Of a DNA stretch of 5,789 nucleotides, positions 1-5,610 are shown one piece after another. The stretch is from contig JAOTYS010000309.1 of NCBI GenBank assembly GCA_029861795.1, positions 1-5,789 of the forward strand, given 5' to 3'. The DNA is from Gammaproteobacteria bacterium. Lineage in GTDB: Bacteria; Pseudomonadota; Gammaproteobacteria; Arenicellales; JAOTYS01. A program made the position numbers and the translations under genes. Each line of letters opens with the position of its first letter. Position 1 is the first letter of the stretch. The notes beneath the pieces are model-generated. The model saw only the letters and a list, made by a program, of their open reading frames with translations. It made no database searches and had not been told where the DNA came from.

Positions 1-66
1 CAGGTTCATTCACTGCACTATCGCTTCAACATTAGAGTAATCAAGAGATTTACTAAATGTTGCTGG

Positions 67-160
67 CACGCGAAAACCTGATTGAATTGAAGATCACCTG
101 GTACCTGTTAAGCATCCATGGGCGGCAACCCAATCTTCAATTAAGTCATGTTTTCGAGTG
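67..160. repeat. Imperfect 28-bp inverted repeat upstream of the transporter gene
   Basis: The arms 67-94 and 133-160 are reverse complements at 24 of 28 positions, with one of the four mismatches a possible G-U pair in RNA. The inner 10 bp (AATTGAAGAT at 85-94, ATCTTCAATT at 133-142) match perfectly, and the spacer is 38 bp. A second inverted pair, AAAACCTG at 73-80 and CAGGTTTT at 173-180, could compete with it. There is no T-run after the right arm, so it does not look like a simple terminator. It lies 54 bp before the first gene of the operon. It could be a leader-RNA structure, a protein-binding region or a decayed small mobile repeat; the sequence does not decide between these. Confidence 0.6.
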
Positions 161-213
161 GTGCGCTCACACCAGGTTTTGTACGCTTCTTACGCTAGCC
201 AGCGGGTAACGTC

Positions 214-1500
214 GTGCGGAAACCATCGTCAATACGCAACATGATCTCATCTGCCCAACAATTGACCGAAAATCAAACCCTCAGGCGCCCGTTCGCCTGG
301 TTCATTTGGGCTCTGGCCGTCACCTACGTCGTCTATAAGTTTCAAACTCAAAGCAGTTACGCGGTACTGAATTCCTATGTCGCCGAATCGCTGTCACTGA
401 CGCTATTGCAGATCGGCGAATTGGGGTCTGTCTACTCGATCACCTACGCCGTAATGACCATCCTGGTCGGGGGATTGCTCGATCGGTACGGCGCCCGCAT
501 GGTGCTAAGTGCCGGGGTCGCAACGGTCGCGATAGGTGCGTTGGTATTCGGCCTTGCGAGCAACACATTCGTGCTCGTCATCGGACAAGCGTTAATGGGT
601 ATCGGCGGTGCCTTCGGGTTTCCGGGTCTCGCCTACCTGACGAGATATTGGTTCGACATCAAACATTTTGGCGTGGTTTTTGGCATTGCCCAGACCGTGG
701 CTGCCACAGCGAATACCTTGGGTCAGGCCGCGGTGGGCTACCTCATATTGGTATTGGTGTGGCAGGACATCATGCTGTTGGAGGCGGTCATTGGTCTTTT
801 GTTGCTGGTCACGTTCGTCTTATTTGTCCGTGAGCCCAACAACGGCGCCGGAAATTCTTCAAATGCGAGGATGCGCTCATCTTTCTGGGGCGGTCTGTTT
901 CGGGATTTGAAGGTTCTGTCCACCCAACCCCTGGTCTGGCAGGTCACACTGATCAGTGGGCTCTCCTTCGGAACCATGCTGGGCGTCGGGATCATCTGGG
1001 GGATCAAACTTCTCGTCTTCAAGGGTTTCGATCCGACTACGGCAACTAACATCAATTCTACATTGTGGTTCGGCTACGGAATTGGCGCGCTCTTGATCCA
1101 CGTGATTTCGGATCAATTGCGCAGCTTCAAAGTTACTTCCATCATTTTTTTATTGTGCGACGTCATCGCGTTACTGTTGCTTACCTTGATGAGCGAAATC
1201 CCAACCACCATTGCCTACGCCTTATTCCTGTCTATCGGTTTTTTCGCGGGCGTCAGCGCCATGTGTTATACGATGACGACCCGGTTTTGTGACAAGGCGA
1301 TCGCCGGTACCGCATTCGGATTCCTGACCTGTATGTCATTCGTAATAGCAGCGGTATTGATGCCGATCCCGGGAATGCTCATAGAAAACTCAAATGTCTC
1401 GCTCAGCGTGGCGGCTCTGGTATTTTCGGCAGCGCTGCTGTTGGCCCTATTCCTGGCAGCGATCAAGAAGGAAACCTACGATATGAGACCTACGATATGA
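214..1500 (+). CDS. Major facilitator superfamily (MFS) transporter, substrate unknown
   Basis: This encodes a 428-residue inner-membrane secondary transporter, the usual MFS length. It has about 12 hydrophobic segments, the first near residues 28-41. The classic MFS motif A follows the second segment (GGLLDRYGAR, residues 86-95, with D90, G93 and R95). A polar central loop at about residues 205-235 separates the two six-helix halves. The start taken is GTG at 214; an in-frame ATG at 241 (residue 10) is an alternative, and neither has a strong Shine-Dalgarno sequence. The gene leads a same-strand set with a sulfatase 40 bp downstream and then a Rieske oxygenase, so uptake of an aromatic or other catabolic substrate is a reasonable inference. 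The last codons (KETYDMRPTI) contain a 14-bp tandem duplication and resemble repeats found downstream, so the C-terminus has probably been remodelled. The family is certain; the substrate is not. Confidence 0.93.
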   Translation: MRKPSSIRNMISSAQQLTENQTLRRPFAWFIWALAVTYVVYKFQTQSSYAVLNSYVAESLSLTLLQIGELGSVYSITYAVMTILVGGLLDRYGARMVLSAGVATVAIGALVFGLASNTFVLVIGQALMGIGGAFGFPGLAYLTRYWFDIKHFGVVFGIAQTVAATANTLGQAAVGYLILVLVWQDIMLLEAVIGLLLLVTFVLFVREPNNGAGNSSNARMRSSFWGGLFRDLKVLSTQPLVWQVTLISGLSFGTMLGVGIIWGIKLLVFKGFDPTTATNINSTLWFGYGIGALLIHVISDQLRSFKVTSIIFLLCDVIALLLLTLMSEIPTTIAYALFLSIGFFAGVSAMCYTMTTRFCDKAIAGTAFGFLTCMSFVIAAVLMPIPGMLIENSNVSLSVAALVFSAALLLALFLAAIKKETYDMRPTI

Positions 1501-1518
1501 GAAGGAAACCTACAATAT
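1467..1518 (+). repeat. Clustered short repeats at the transporter-sulfatase junction
   Basis: The 11-mer ACCTACRATAT occurs three times here, at 1474-1484, 1488-1498 and 1508-1518. The first two belong to a 14-bp tandem duplication (ACCTACGATATGAG at 1474-1487 and 1488-1501) that spans the transporter stop codon. The 18-mer GAAGGAAACCTACRATAT appears at 1467-1484 and 1501-1518 with one base difference. The last 17 bp of the second copy recur exactly at 3107-3123. In each copy the repeat reads KETY(D/N) in the frame of an adjacent gene, which points to duplicated coding sequence rather than chance. Confidence 0.85.
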
Positions 1519-1540
1519 TGCACCCGCGACGAGACGAGAA

Positions 1541-3076
1541 ATGCCGTTGCTGAGACAATGCAGGAGCCGGGTTGACCGAAGGCCACAGCGTGAATCCCGA
1601 ATTAAACCGTTCCACCATATCGTATGCGCGTATCTGTTGTTTATTCCGTGCTTCGCGTTCGGACAGCAAGATATTCTGCAGCCTAATATCATTGTCGTGA
1701 TGAGTGACGATCATGCTCAATGGGCGATGGGTGCCTATGGGCTGGAAGAAATCAATACGCCGAATCTCGACTGGTTGGCGAGTCAAGGCGTACTCTTTAC
1801 AAATGCCACATCGCCGGCACCGGTGTGCTCGCCGGCGCGAGCGAGCTTCTACACGGGCAAGATGCCCTCGCAGCACGGCGTGCACGACATGCTGGCCTCG
1901 GAACCGAAATTCGATGCTGACTGGTTGTCGGGGGAAACATTGCTATCCGAAAGACTGAAAGAATTAGGCTACCGGGTAGCGTTGTTCGGCAAATGGCACG
2001 CCTCGACCTTTCAAAATTCGGGACAACCCGGCTTCGACCGATGGCTGAGCTATGACGATATCGGCGCCGGCTGGCAACAGACGTATAATCATAGCGGCAC
2101 TGTCCGATTCTCCAGCGACGGTGAGCCGCTCCTGTACACGGGCGTGCAGGCACGATTCCTGACCGAAGAAGCGATCCGATTTATAGATGAGGAACCCGAT
2201 AGTCCTTTCTTTATCAGTTTGAATCTAGTGGAGCCGCATGCACCCTTCTCGGGCCTGCCGATGAGGCTCGTCGCTCAATATCGTGCGAAATCAAATAAAG
2301 TCGTACGCGCGGGCGGTTCATCGGACCTGCCGGATCGCGGTGCCTACATGAGAGTTCCCGACGATCACACCGAACAACTCGCGCAATACCTAGCCGCGAT
2401 ATCGCTCATCGACGAGCAAATAGGACGGATATTGGATGCGCTGCAGGGTCGAGACCTTCTCCGCGATACGCTCCTGGTGTACACCTCGGATCATGGCCTT
2501 CTCATGGGTCAGTATGGTCTGTACGGCAAGACAAACGCGACCAGCCCATCTAACTTCTACGAACAAACAATTCGAATACCACTCATCGTCTACGGACCCG
2601 CTGGCATGATTCGCCCGAACCAGTCACGCGCTGAATTTGTCGATCTAATAGATCTGCATACGACGGTCATGGACTATGCCACGGGCGGCAGGACGCCGAC
2701 GTCCGAATATGGGCCTGGTCGATCAATGCGGATCCTATTCGAAGGTGAGCGCAACGTTGCCTGGCGCACTGCGCAATTTGCTGAACATCGAAACGCCAGA
2801 ATGATTTCGGATGGCCACTGGAAGCTGGTTCGTTATTTTCAGCGCAACCGCGAGCAAGCACCGAAGGACTTCTGGTATGACCTTGCGCATCCACTTGGAG
2901 AACGCCATGTTTCTGATCCGCCGCGTCCTGCGGTGCAAAATAGGTTGATCACAGAGATGGAAGTATTTTTCGCGAAATACGAGACGCCGGAACATACGGC
3001 TCGCCGCTTCTGGGATCAGCCTCCTCCCAATCCCGGATCAATTCGCACCCTGGATAACAATCCGCCGCACCGTTAA
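1541..3076 (+). CDS. Exported type I (formylglycine-dependent) sulfatase
   Basis: This encodes a 511-residue sulfatase of the alkaline-phosphatase superfamily, which hydrolyses sulfate esters. Visible signatures, in order, are metal ligands in SDDHAQ (D56, D57), the maturation motif CSPAR (96-100), GKWH (150-153), EPHAPF (231-236), the metal-binding SDHG (316-319) and a lysine at 330. Cys96 would be converted to formylglycine. The C-terminal domain has the usual WYDL segment (445-448). Residues 27-41 are hydrophobic and end in AFG before QQ, which fits a signal peptide and periplasmic location, although the N-region of about 26 basic residues is long. The ATG at 1541 has only a weak GA-rich sequence before it; the frame is open back to 1487 with no other ATG or GTG, but an ATT at 1517 sits 10 nt after AAGGA. 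No formylglycine-generating enzyme or anaerobic maturase is in the window. The substrate (aryl, choline or sugar sulfate) cannot be told. Direct repeats bracket the gene. Confidence 0.93.
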   Translation: MPLLRQCRSRVDRRPQRESRIKPFHHIVCAYLLFIPCFAFGQQDILQPNIIVVMSDDHAQWAMGAYGLEEINTPNLDWLASQGVLFTNATSPAPVCSPARASFYTGKMPSQHGVHDMLASEPKFDADWLSGETLLSERLKELGYRVALFGKWHASTFQNSGQPGFDRWLSYDDIGAGWQQTYNHSGTVRFSSDGEPLLYTGVQARFLTEEAIRFIDEEPDSPFFISLNLVEPHAPFSGLPMRLVAQYRAKSNKVVRAGGSSDLPDRGAYMRVPDDHTEQLAQYLAAISLIDEQIGRILDALQGRDLLRDTLLVYTSDHGLLMGQYGLYGKTNATSPSNFYEQTIRIPLIVYGPAGMIRPNQSRAEFVDLIDLHTTVMDYATGGRTPTSEYGPGRSMRILFEGERNVAWRTAQFAEHRNARMISDGHWKLVRYFQRNREQAPKDFWYDLAHPLGERHVSDPPRPAVQNRLITEMEVFFAKYETPEHTARRFWDQPPPNPGSIRTLDNNPPHR

Positions 3077-3094
3077 TCCACTAAGATATAGGCC

Positions 3095-3139
3095 ATGACA
3101 AGCGACAAGGAAACCTACAATATGGTGGCCGGGGCGTGA
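3095..3139 (+). pseudogene. 14-codon mini-ORF, likely displaced transporter tail
   Basis: Between the sulfatase and the oxygenase a short frame reads MTSDKETYNMVAGA followed by TGA. The KETYN stretch is encoded by the exact 17-bp repeat at 3107-3123 and matches the transporter C-terminus (KKETYDM). The stop codon at 3137-3139 overlaps the oxygenase ribosome-binding site. The simplest reading is that it is the old 3' end of the transporter gene, separated when the sulfatase gene was inserted. A translated leader peptide coupling translation to the oxygenase is the alternative. There is also an AAGGA at 3107-3111 followed 10 nt later by an in-frame ATG at 3122, so a 5-codon start inside it is possible. 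Confidence 0.45.
3107..3123 (+). repeat. 17-bp direct repeat, downstream copy
   Basis: AAGGAAACCTACAATAT is identical to 1502-1518. The two copies bracket the sulfatase gene, with 22 bp before its start and 30 bp after its stop. An exact 17-mer match is not expected by chance in a window this size. Confidence 0.85.
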
Positions 3140-3143
3140 GAGG
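3138..3143 (+). promoter_or_regulatory. Ribosome-binding site of the Rieske oxygenase gene
   Basis: GAGAGG lies 8 nt before the ATG at 3152 and is the best Shine-Dalgarno match among the three operon genes. It supports the chosen start. It overlaps the stop codon of the preceding mini-ORF (TGA at 3137-3139), so translational coupling is possible. Confidence 0.7.
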
Positions 3144-3151
3144 CTTCGACG

Positions 3152-4126
3152 ATGACCGGTGATCCAGTATTGCTCAACGACTGGCATCCCGTCGCAACAG
3201 TCGCAGAGCTGAAAGAATCGCCCGTAAAAGGGACTCGGTTGCTGGACGAAGATATTGTCGTTTGGCGCGCCACGAACCGGGCTCACGCGTGGCGGGACTC
3301 GTGTGTACATCGGGGGACCAAATTGTCTCTGGGCAAGATCATCGACGGCAACTGTATTCAGTGTGCTTACCACGGCTGGGTATACGACGGCGAAGGTCAA
3401 TGTATACGTATTCCCGCCATGCCGGATCACACTCCTGCGAAACGAGCGCGTATCAAGACGTTCAAGGTGCGGGAGGAATATGGATTGGTATGGGTGTGCA
3501 TGGGTGAACCCGCCAACGAAATCGCCCCTTTTCCGGAATGGCACAAGCGGGAGTTCAGAAAATTGCTGTGCGGGCCACACACCGTGCAAACCAGTGGCCC
3601 CCGCATTATCGAGAACTTTCTCGACGTCGCGCATTTCCCCTACGTGCACGAGAATGTCCTCGGCGTCCAGGAACAGGCGGAGATCATCGACTACGAAGTA
3701 ACCGTGGGCGCCGAAGGTGTGGTGGCAAGCAACGTCAAAGTCTATCAACCGGATCCTTATGGGACAGGCGTCGGGGACTTCGTTACGTACACCTATACGG
3801 CACCGCGACCGTTGACGGCGTATCTATTGAAGGAATCCGAAGGTCCGCAGTTTTCGATCCTGCTGGTGGTCACTCCACATAGTCCCATCGAAAGCACTGC
3901 ATGGATGTGGATGACGATGAACTACGGCCATGACATCCCCGACCAGGAGCTGATTGACTGGCAGAACGGCATCTTCGCTCAAGACCAGCCAGTCGTAGAG
4001 TCACAACGGCCGAAGTGCCTGCCGCTGGATCCGAAAGCGGAGATGAGCATGCGCCCGGACAAGACAGCCGTCAGCTATCGCCATTGGTTGCGCGAGCTCG
4101 GGATGACGTTTGGCGTCGAAGCATAG
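3152..4126 (+). CDS. Rieske non-haem iron oxygenase, oxygenase (alpha) subunit
   Basis: This encodes a 324-residue cytoplasmic oxygenase that would hydroxylate or O-demethylate an aromatic or similar substrate using electrons from a separate reductase. The N-terminal Rieske domain (about residues 8-118) has the [2Fe-2S] ligands C51-x-H53 and C71-x2-H74, with the usual 17-residue gap between H53 and C71. The catalytic domain has the mononuclear iron motif E154-N155-x2-D158-x2-H161-x4-H166. D278, in AQDQPVVESQR, is the likely third iron ligand by analogy with dicamba monooxygenase. The size, just over 300 residues, fits the single-component-oxygenase group (vanillate demethylase, phthalate dioxygenase or dicamba monooxygenase type) better than the longer two-subunit dioxygenases. 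No ferredoxin or reductase gene is in the window, so the partner must lie elsewhere. It is third in the operon, 75 bp after the sulfatase, with a good ribosome-binding site. The family is certain; the substrate is unknown. Confidence 0.93.
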   Translation: MTGDPVLLNDWHPVATVAELKESPVKGTRLLDEDIVVWRATNRAHAWRDSCVHRGTKLSLGKIIDGNCIQCAYHGWVYDGEGQCIRIPAMPDHTPAKRARIKTFKVREEYGLVWVCMGEPANEIAPFPEWHKREFRKLLCGPHTVQTSGPRIIENFLDVAHFPYVHENVLGVQEQAEIIDYEVTVGAEGVVASNVKVYQPDPYGTGVGDFVTYTYTAPRPLTAYLLKESEGPQFSILLVVTPHSPIESTAWMWMTMNYGHDIPDQELIDWQNGIFAQDQPVVESQRPKCLPLDPKAEMSMRPDKTAVSYRHWLRELGMTFGVEA

Positions 4127-4369
4127 AATGCTCGAACCGAATTGCTGAGTAGACGTCTCCTGATTCGTCATCTGAAACAATCGATTAGCATCCAGGATCG
4201 GGTATCGGGAGGCAGTGGCCGCCGGTTCAAAGCCGGCCACCCCGACCAATATTTCCTTTTCCGGATCAATTCCTTACATGGGCAAGGCCACATCTGCTTC
4301 GGGGGATGACGGGGAAGATCCGGATTTAGGATGATCACGGCCATCGCAACAGGTTTCGATTCTGGGGTG
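4127..4369. other. Intergenic region between convergent genes
   Basis: Apart from the tRNA fragment, these 243 bp hold no gene that I can support. TCCGGATC at 4260-4267 and GATCCGGA at 4317-4324 form an 8-bp inverted pair, but both contain the same palindrome, so the signal is weak. No clear rho-independent terminator is seen for the oxygenase gene or for the phosphoribosyltransferase gene that converges on it. Confidence 0.6.
4205..4248 (+). pseudogene. 3' fragment of tRNA-Pro(CGG), probable attachment-site scar
   Basis: These 44 nt fit tRNA positions 33-76 without gaps. They comprise the anticodon-loop part TCGGGA (anticodon CGG, G37), the 3' anticodon stem GGCAG (4211-4215), a 5-nt variable loop, the T-stem GCCGG (4221-4225) and T-loop TTCAAAG (4226-4232), the T-stem partner CCGGC (4233-4237), the acceptor strand CACCCCG (4238-4244), discriminator A and an encoded CCA. 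G72 and A73 with a CGG anticodon are proline tRNA identity features. The 5' anticodon stem should read CTGCC but is CGGGT (4199-4203). No CGGGGTG acceptor strand, D-arm or other 5' part is present upstream, so this is not a working tRNA. G at T-loop position 60 is unusual and may be a drift mutation. Such 3' fragments mark one end of elements integrated into tRNA genes. Confidence 0.85.
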
Positions 4370-4939
4370 TTATCGACCAGCAGAGGCCGATTGCAAGATC
4401 GTATACAGGCTGGGGCGATGCTCACGCATTTCTTGAACGGTCAGGCCTTCCAGCGAGTGCGGAAACTTGATCCATTGACTGGTCTCGTGAATGAAATAGT
4501 CTGGAATGCGACCGGATTGGTTTCGTTCGGGCTTGTAATATGGGACCGCAATCCGGATGTCCCCCGGCGTGTTGCGGCGGGCCTTTTCTCGAAGGTGTTC
4601 GATCAGCGCATTAATCGTCTGCCCGGTGTCGAACACATCGTCAACGATGAGCAGTCTATCTTCGAAGGTTACATTTTTGACCAAGTAATTTGTGCCGTAG
4701 AGCTGTACTTCACGCGCCTTGCTGTCGATACCTGAATACGACGCTGTCCGCACAGCGATGTGATCAGTCCTTATACGGTTGTAAGCAAGAAACTCTTGTA
4801 CTGCGATGCCAACTGGGGCCCCACCACGCCATAATGCGATTATGAAGCTTGGTCGAAAACCGCTTTCCAGAATCATCGCTCCCAGTCGGAACGAATCGTC
4901 CAGTAACGATTGCGGGGAAATGTAAAGCTTATCGCTCAT
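4370..4939 (-). CDS. Phosphoribosyltransferase, COG2236 / hypoxanthine type (paralog 1)
   Basis: This encodes a 189-residue type I phosphoribosyltransferase, likely cytoplasmic, of the kind that joins a purine base to PRPP in salvage. The PRPP-binding motif is RLLIVDDVFDTGQT (95-108) with the acidic pair D100-D101. WRGG (37-40) is the probable pyrophosphate loop, and ASYSG (66-70) lies in the flexible-loop region. The C-terminal KPERN...PDYF (136-149) followed by W156 and FP (159-160) resembles the base-binding hood of COG2236 proteins. The length is normal for the family. The ATG at 4939 has only a weak AGAGA upstream. The gene diverges from a paralog 74 bp away, and 34 of the first 65 residues are identical between them without gaps. 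Base specificity cannot be told from sequence, and a regulatory or modification-related role is not excluded. Confidence 0.88.
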   Translation of the reverse strand: MSDKLYISPQSLLDDSFRLGAMILESGFRPSFIIALWRGGAPVGIAVQEFLAYNRIRTDHIAVRTASYSGIDSKAREVQLYGTNYLVKNVTFEDRLLIVDDVFDTGQTINALIEHLREKARRNTPGDIRIAVPYYKPERNQSGRIPDYFIHETSQWIKFPHSLEGLTVQEMREHRPSLYTILQSASAGR

Positions 4940-5013
4940 TGAATGTCTCTGTGCTCAACCTAGCCATAAGATTCAAGTCTTAATGACTACACATTGGTGA
5001 TAACATCGCCTGG
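4940..5013. promoter_or_regulatory. Divergent promoter region between the two phosphoribosyltransferase genes
   Basis: The 74 bp between the two head-to-head starts must hold both ribosome-binding sites and probably both promoters. A TAAGAT at 4967-4972 could be a -10 box for the right gene, but no good -35 box stands at the right distance. AGTC-TTAAT-GACT (4976-4988) is a short inverted repeat that could be an operator or chance. The upstream sequences of the two genes are not visibly similar, so the inverted duplication did not keep its control region. Confidence 0.4.
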
Positions 5014-5610
5014 ATGGCAGGAAAACATTTTATCGAAGAGTCGGACCTGATCGAAGACTCGTTTCGCCTGGCCGTCAAGATCTATGTGAGGGGATTCCGA
5101 CCGACCTTCCTGGTCGGTCTTTGGCGCGGTGGCAGCGCAGTCGGGATCTACGTTCAGGAGTGCCTGCAGTGTCTGAACGTCGAAACCAACCACATCGCCG
5201 TCAGAACATCGTATTCTGGTTTGCCGAGCTATGATGCGATGGTCGAGAACCCGTCGGAGAACATTCGCGTGCATGGAACTCAGTATTTGCTCGAGTCGCT
5301 TAATACGGAAGATCGATTGCTGATAGTCGACGATGTATGCGGTTCCGGATTTACCTTGAAGGCAGTACAAGACCGGCTGCGGCAGCGCCTTCGAAGGAAT
5401 ATGCCGGGAGAAGTAAAGACAGCGACTATCTGGAACAAGCCAAATCGTAACAAGACCGGCTGTACACCTGACTTTTTTCTCTACGAGTCGGACAGCTGGC
5501 TCGTACTCCCCTACGAACTCAGCGGGCTGACCATGGATGAAATTCGGTCTCACAAGCCGTTAGTTGCCTCGTTGCTGGAACCTGCCTCGGATCGGCGGTG
5601 CCGCCACTGA
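5014..5610 (+). CDS. Phosphoribosyltransferase, COG2236 / hypoxanthine type (paralog 2)
   Basis: This encodes a 198-residue paralog of the gene at 4370-4939, in the opposite orientation. It shares SFRL, GFRP, LWRGG (36-40), HIAVRT (60-65), RLLIVDDV (101-108) and the base-binding segment NKPNRN...PDFF (141-155). The PRPP motif reads VDDVCGSGFT, so D106-D107 are kept but the fourth acidic position (D104 in paralog 1) is Gly110. About nine extra residues lie between the SYSG loop (66-69) and the PRPP motif, and at the C-terminus. The start ATG at 5014 has a GGTGA at 4996-5000, rather far upstream at 13 nt. The C-terminal codons contain a small GC-rich hairpin (5594-5605). The reaction is inferred to be PRPP-dependent base salvage or a related transfer. 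The motif change suggests that the two copies have diverged in substrate or role. Confidence 0.88.
   Translation: MAGKHFIEESDLIEDSFRLAVKIYVRGFRPTFLVGLWRGGSAVGIYVQECLQCLNVETNHIAVRTSYSGLPSYDAMVENPSENIRVHGTQYLLESLNTEDRLLIVDDVCGSGFTLKAVQDRLRQRLRRNMPGEVKTATIWNKPNRNKTGCTPDFFLYESDSWLVLPYELSGLTMDEIRSHKPLVASLLEPASDRRCRH

Larger units (their letters stand above)
1..4248. mobile_element. Inferred end of a genomic island in tRNA-Pro (left limit outside the window)
   Basis: When an element integrates into a tRNA gene it usually rebuilds the whole tRNA at one end and leaves a duplicated 3' fragment at the other. With a + strand fragment ending at 4248, the island would lie to its left, carrying the transporter, sulfatase and oxygenase operon as cargo, and the sequence after 4248 would be the former downstream flank. 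No integrase is visible in the window and the intact tRNA at the far end is not seen, so the extent is inferred. An old, immobile scar or tandem islands on both sides are possible alternatives. Confidence 0.45.

Noticed and set aside
67..160. Integron attC site
   Set aside because: A GTTAAGC at 107-113 fits the right-hand attC consensus, but it lies in the spacer and no matching RYYYAAC partner sits at the other end. The fold does not have attC layout.
4001..4249. Reverse-strand frame beginning MVGVAGFEP
   Set aside because: This peptide pattern is the familiar false protein made by reading a tRNA 3' end backwards. It led me to the tRNA-Pro fragment and is not a gene.
4331..4735. 134-codon forward frame over paralog 1
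   Set aside because: It is a codon-aligned antisense shadow of the phosphoribosyltransferase on the reverse strand, with no motif of its own.
4987..5553. 188-codon reverse frame over paralog 2
   Set aside because: It is codon-aligned and fully antisense to a well-supported phosphoribosyltransferase, and shows no recognisable motif. Absence of TTA, CTA and TCA codons in the real gene explains it.
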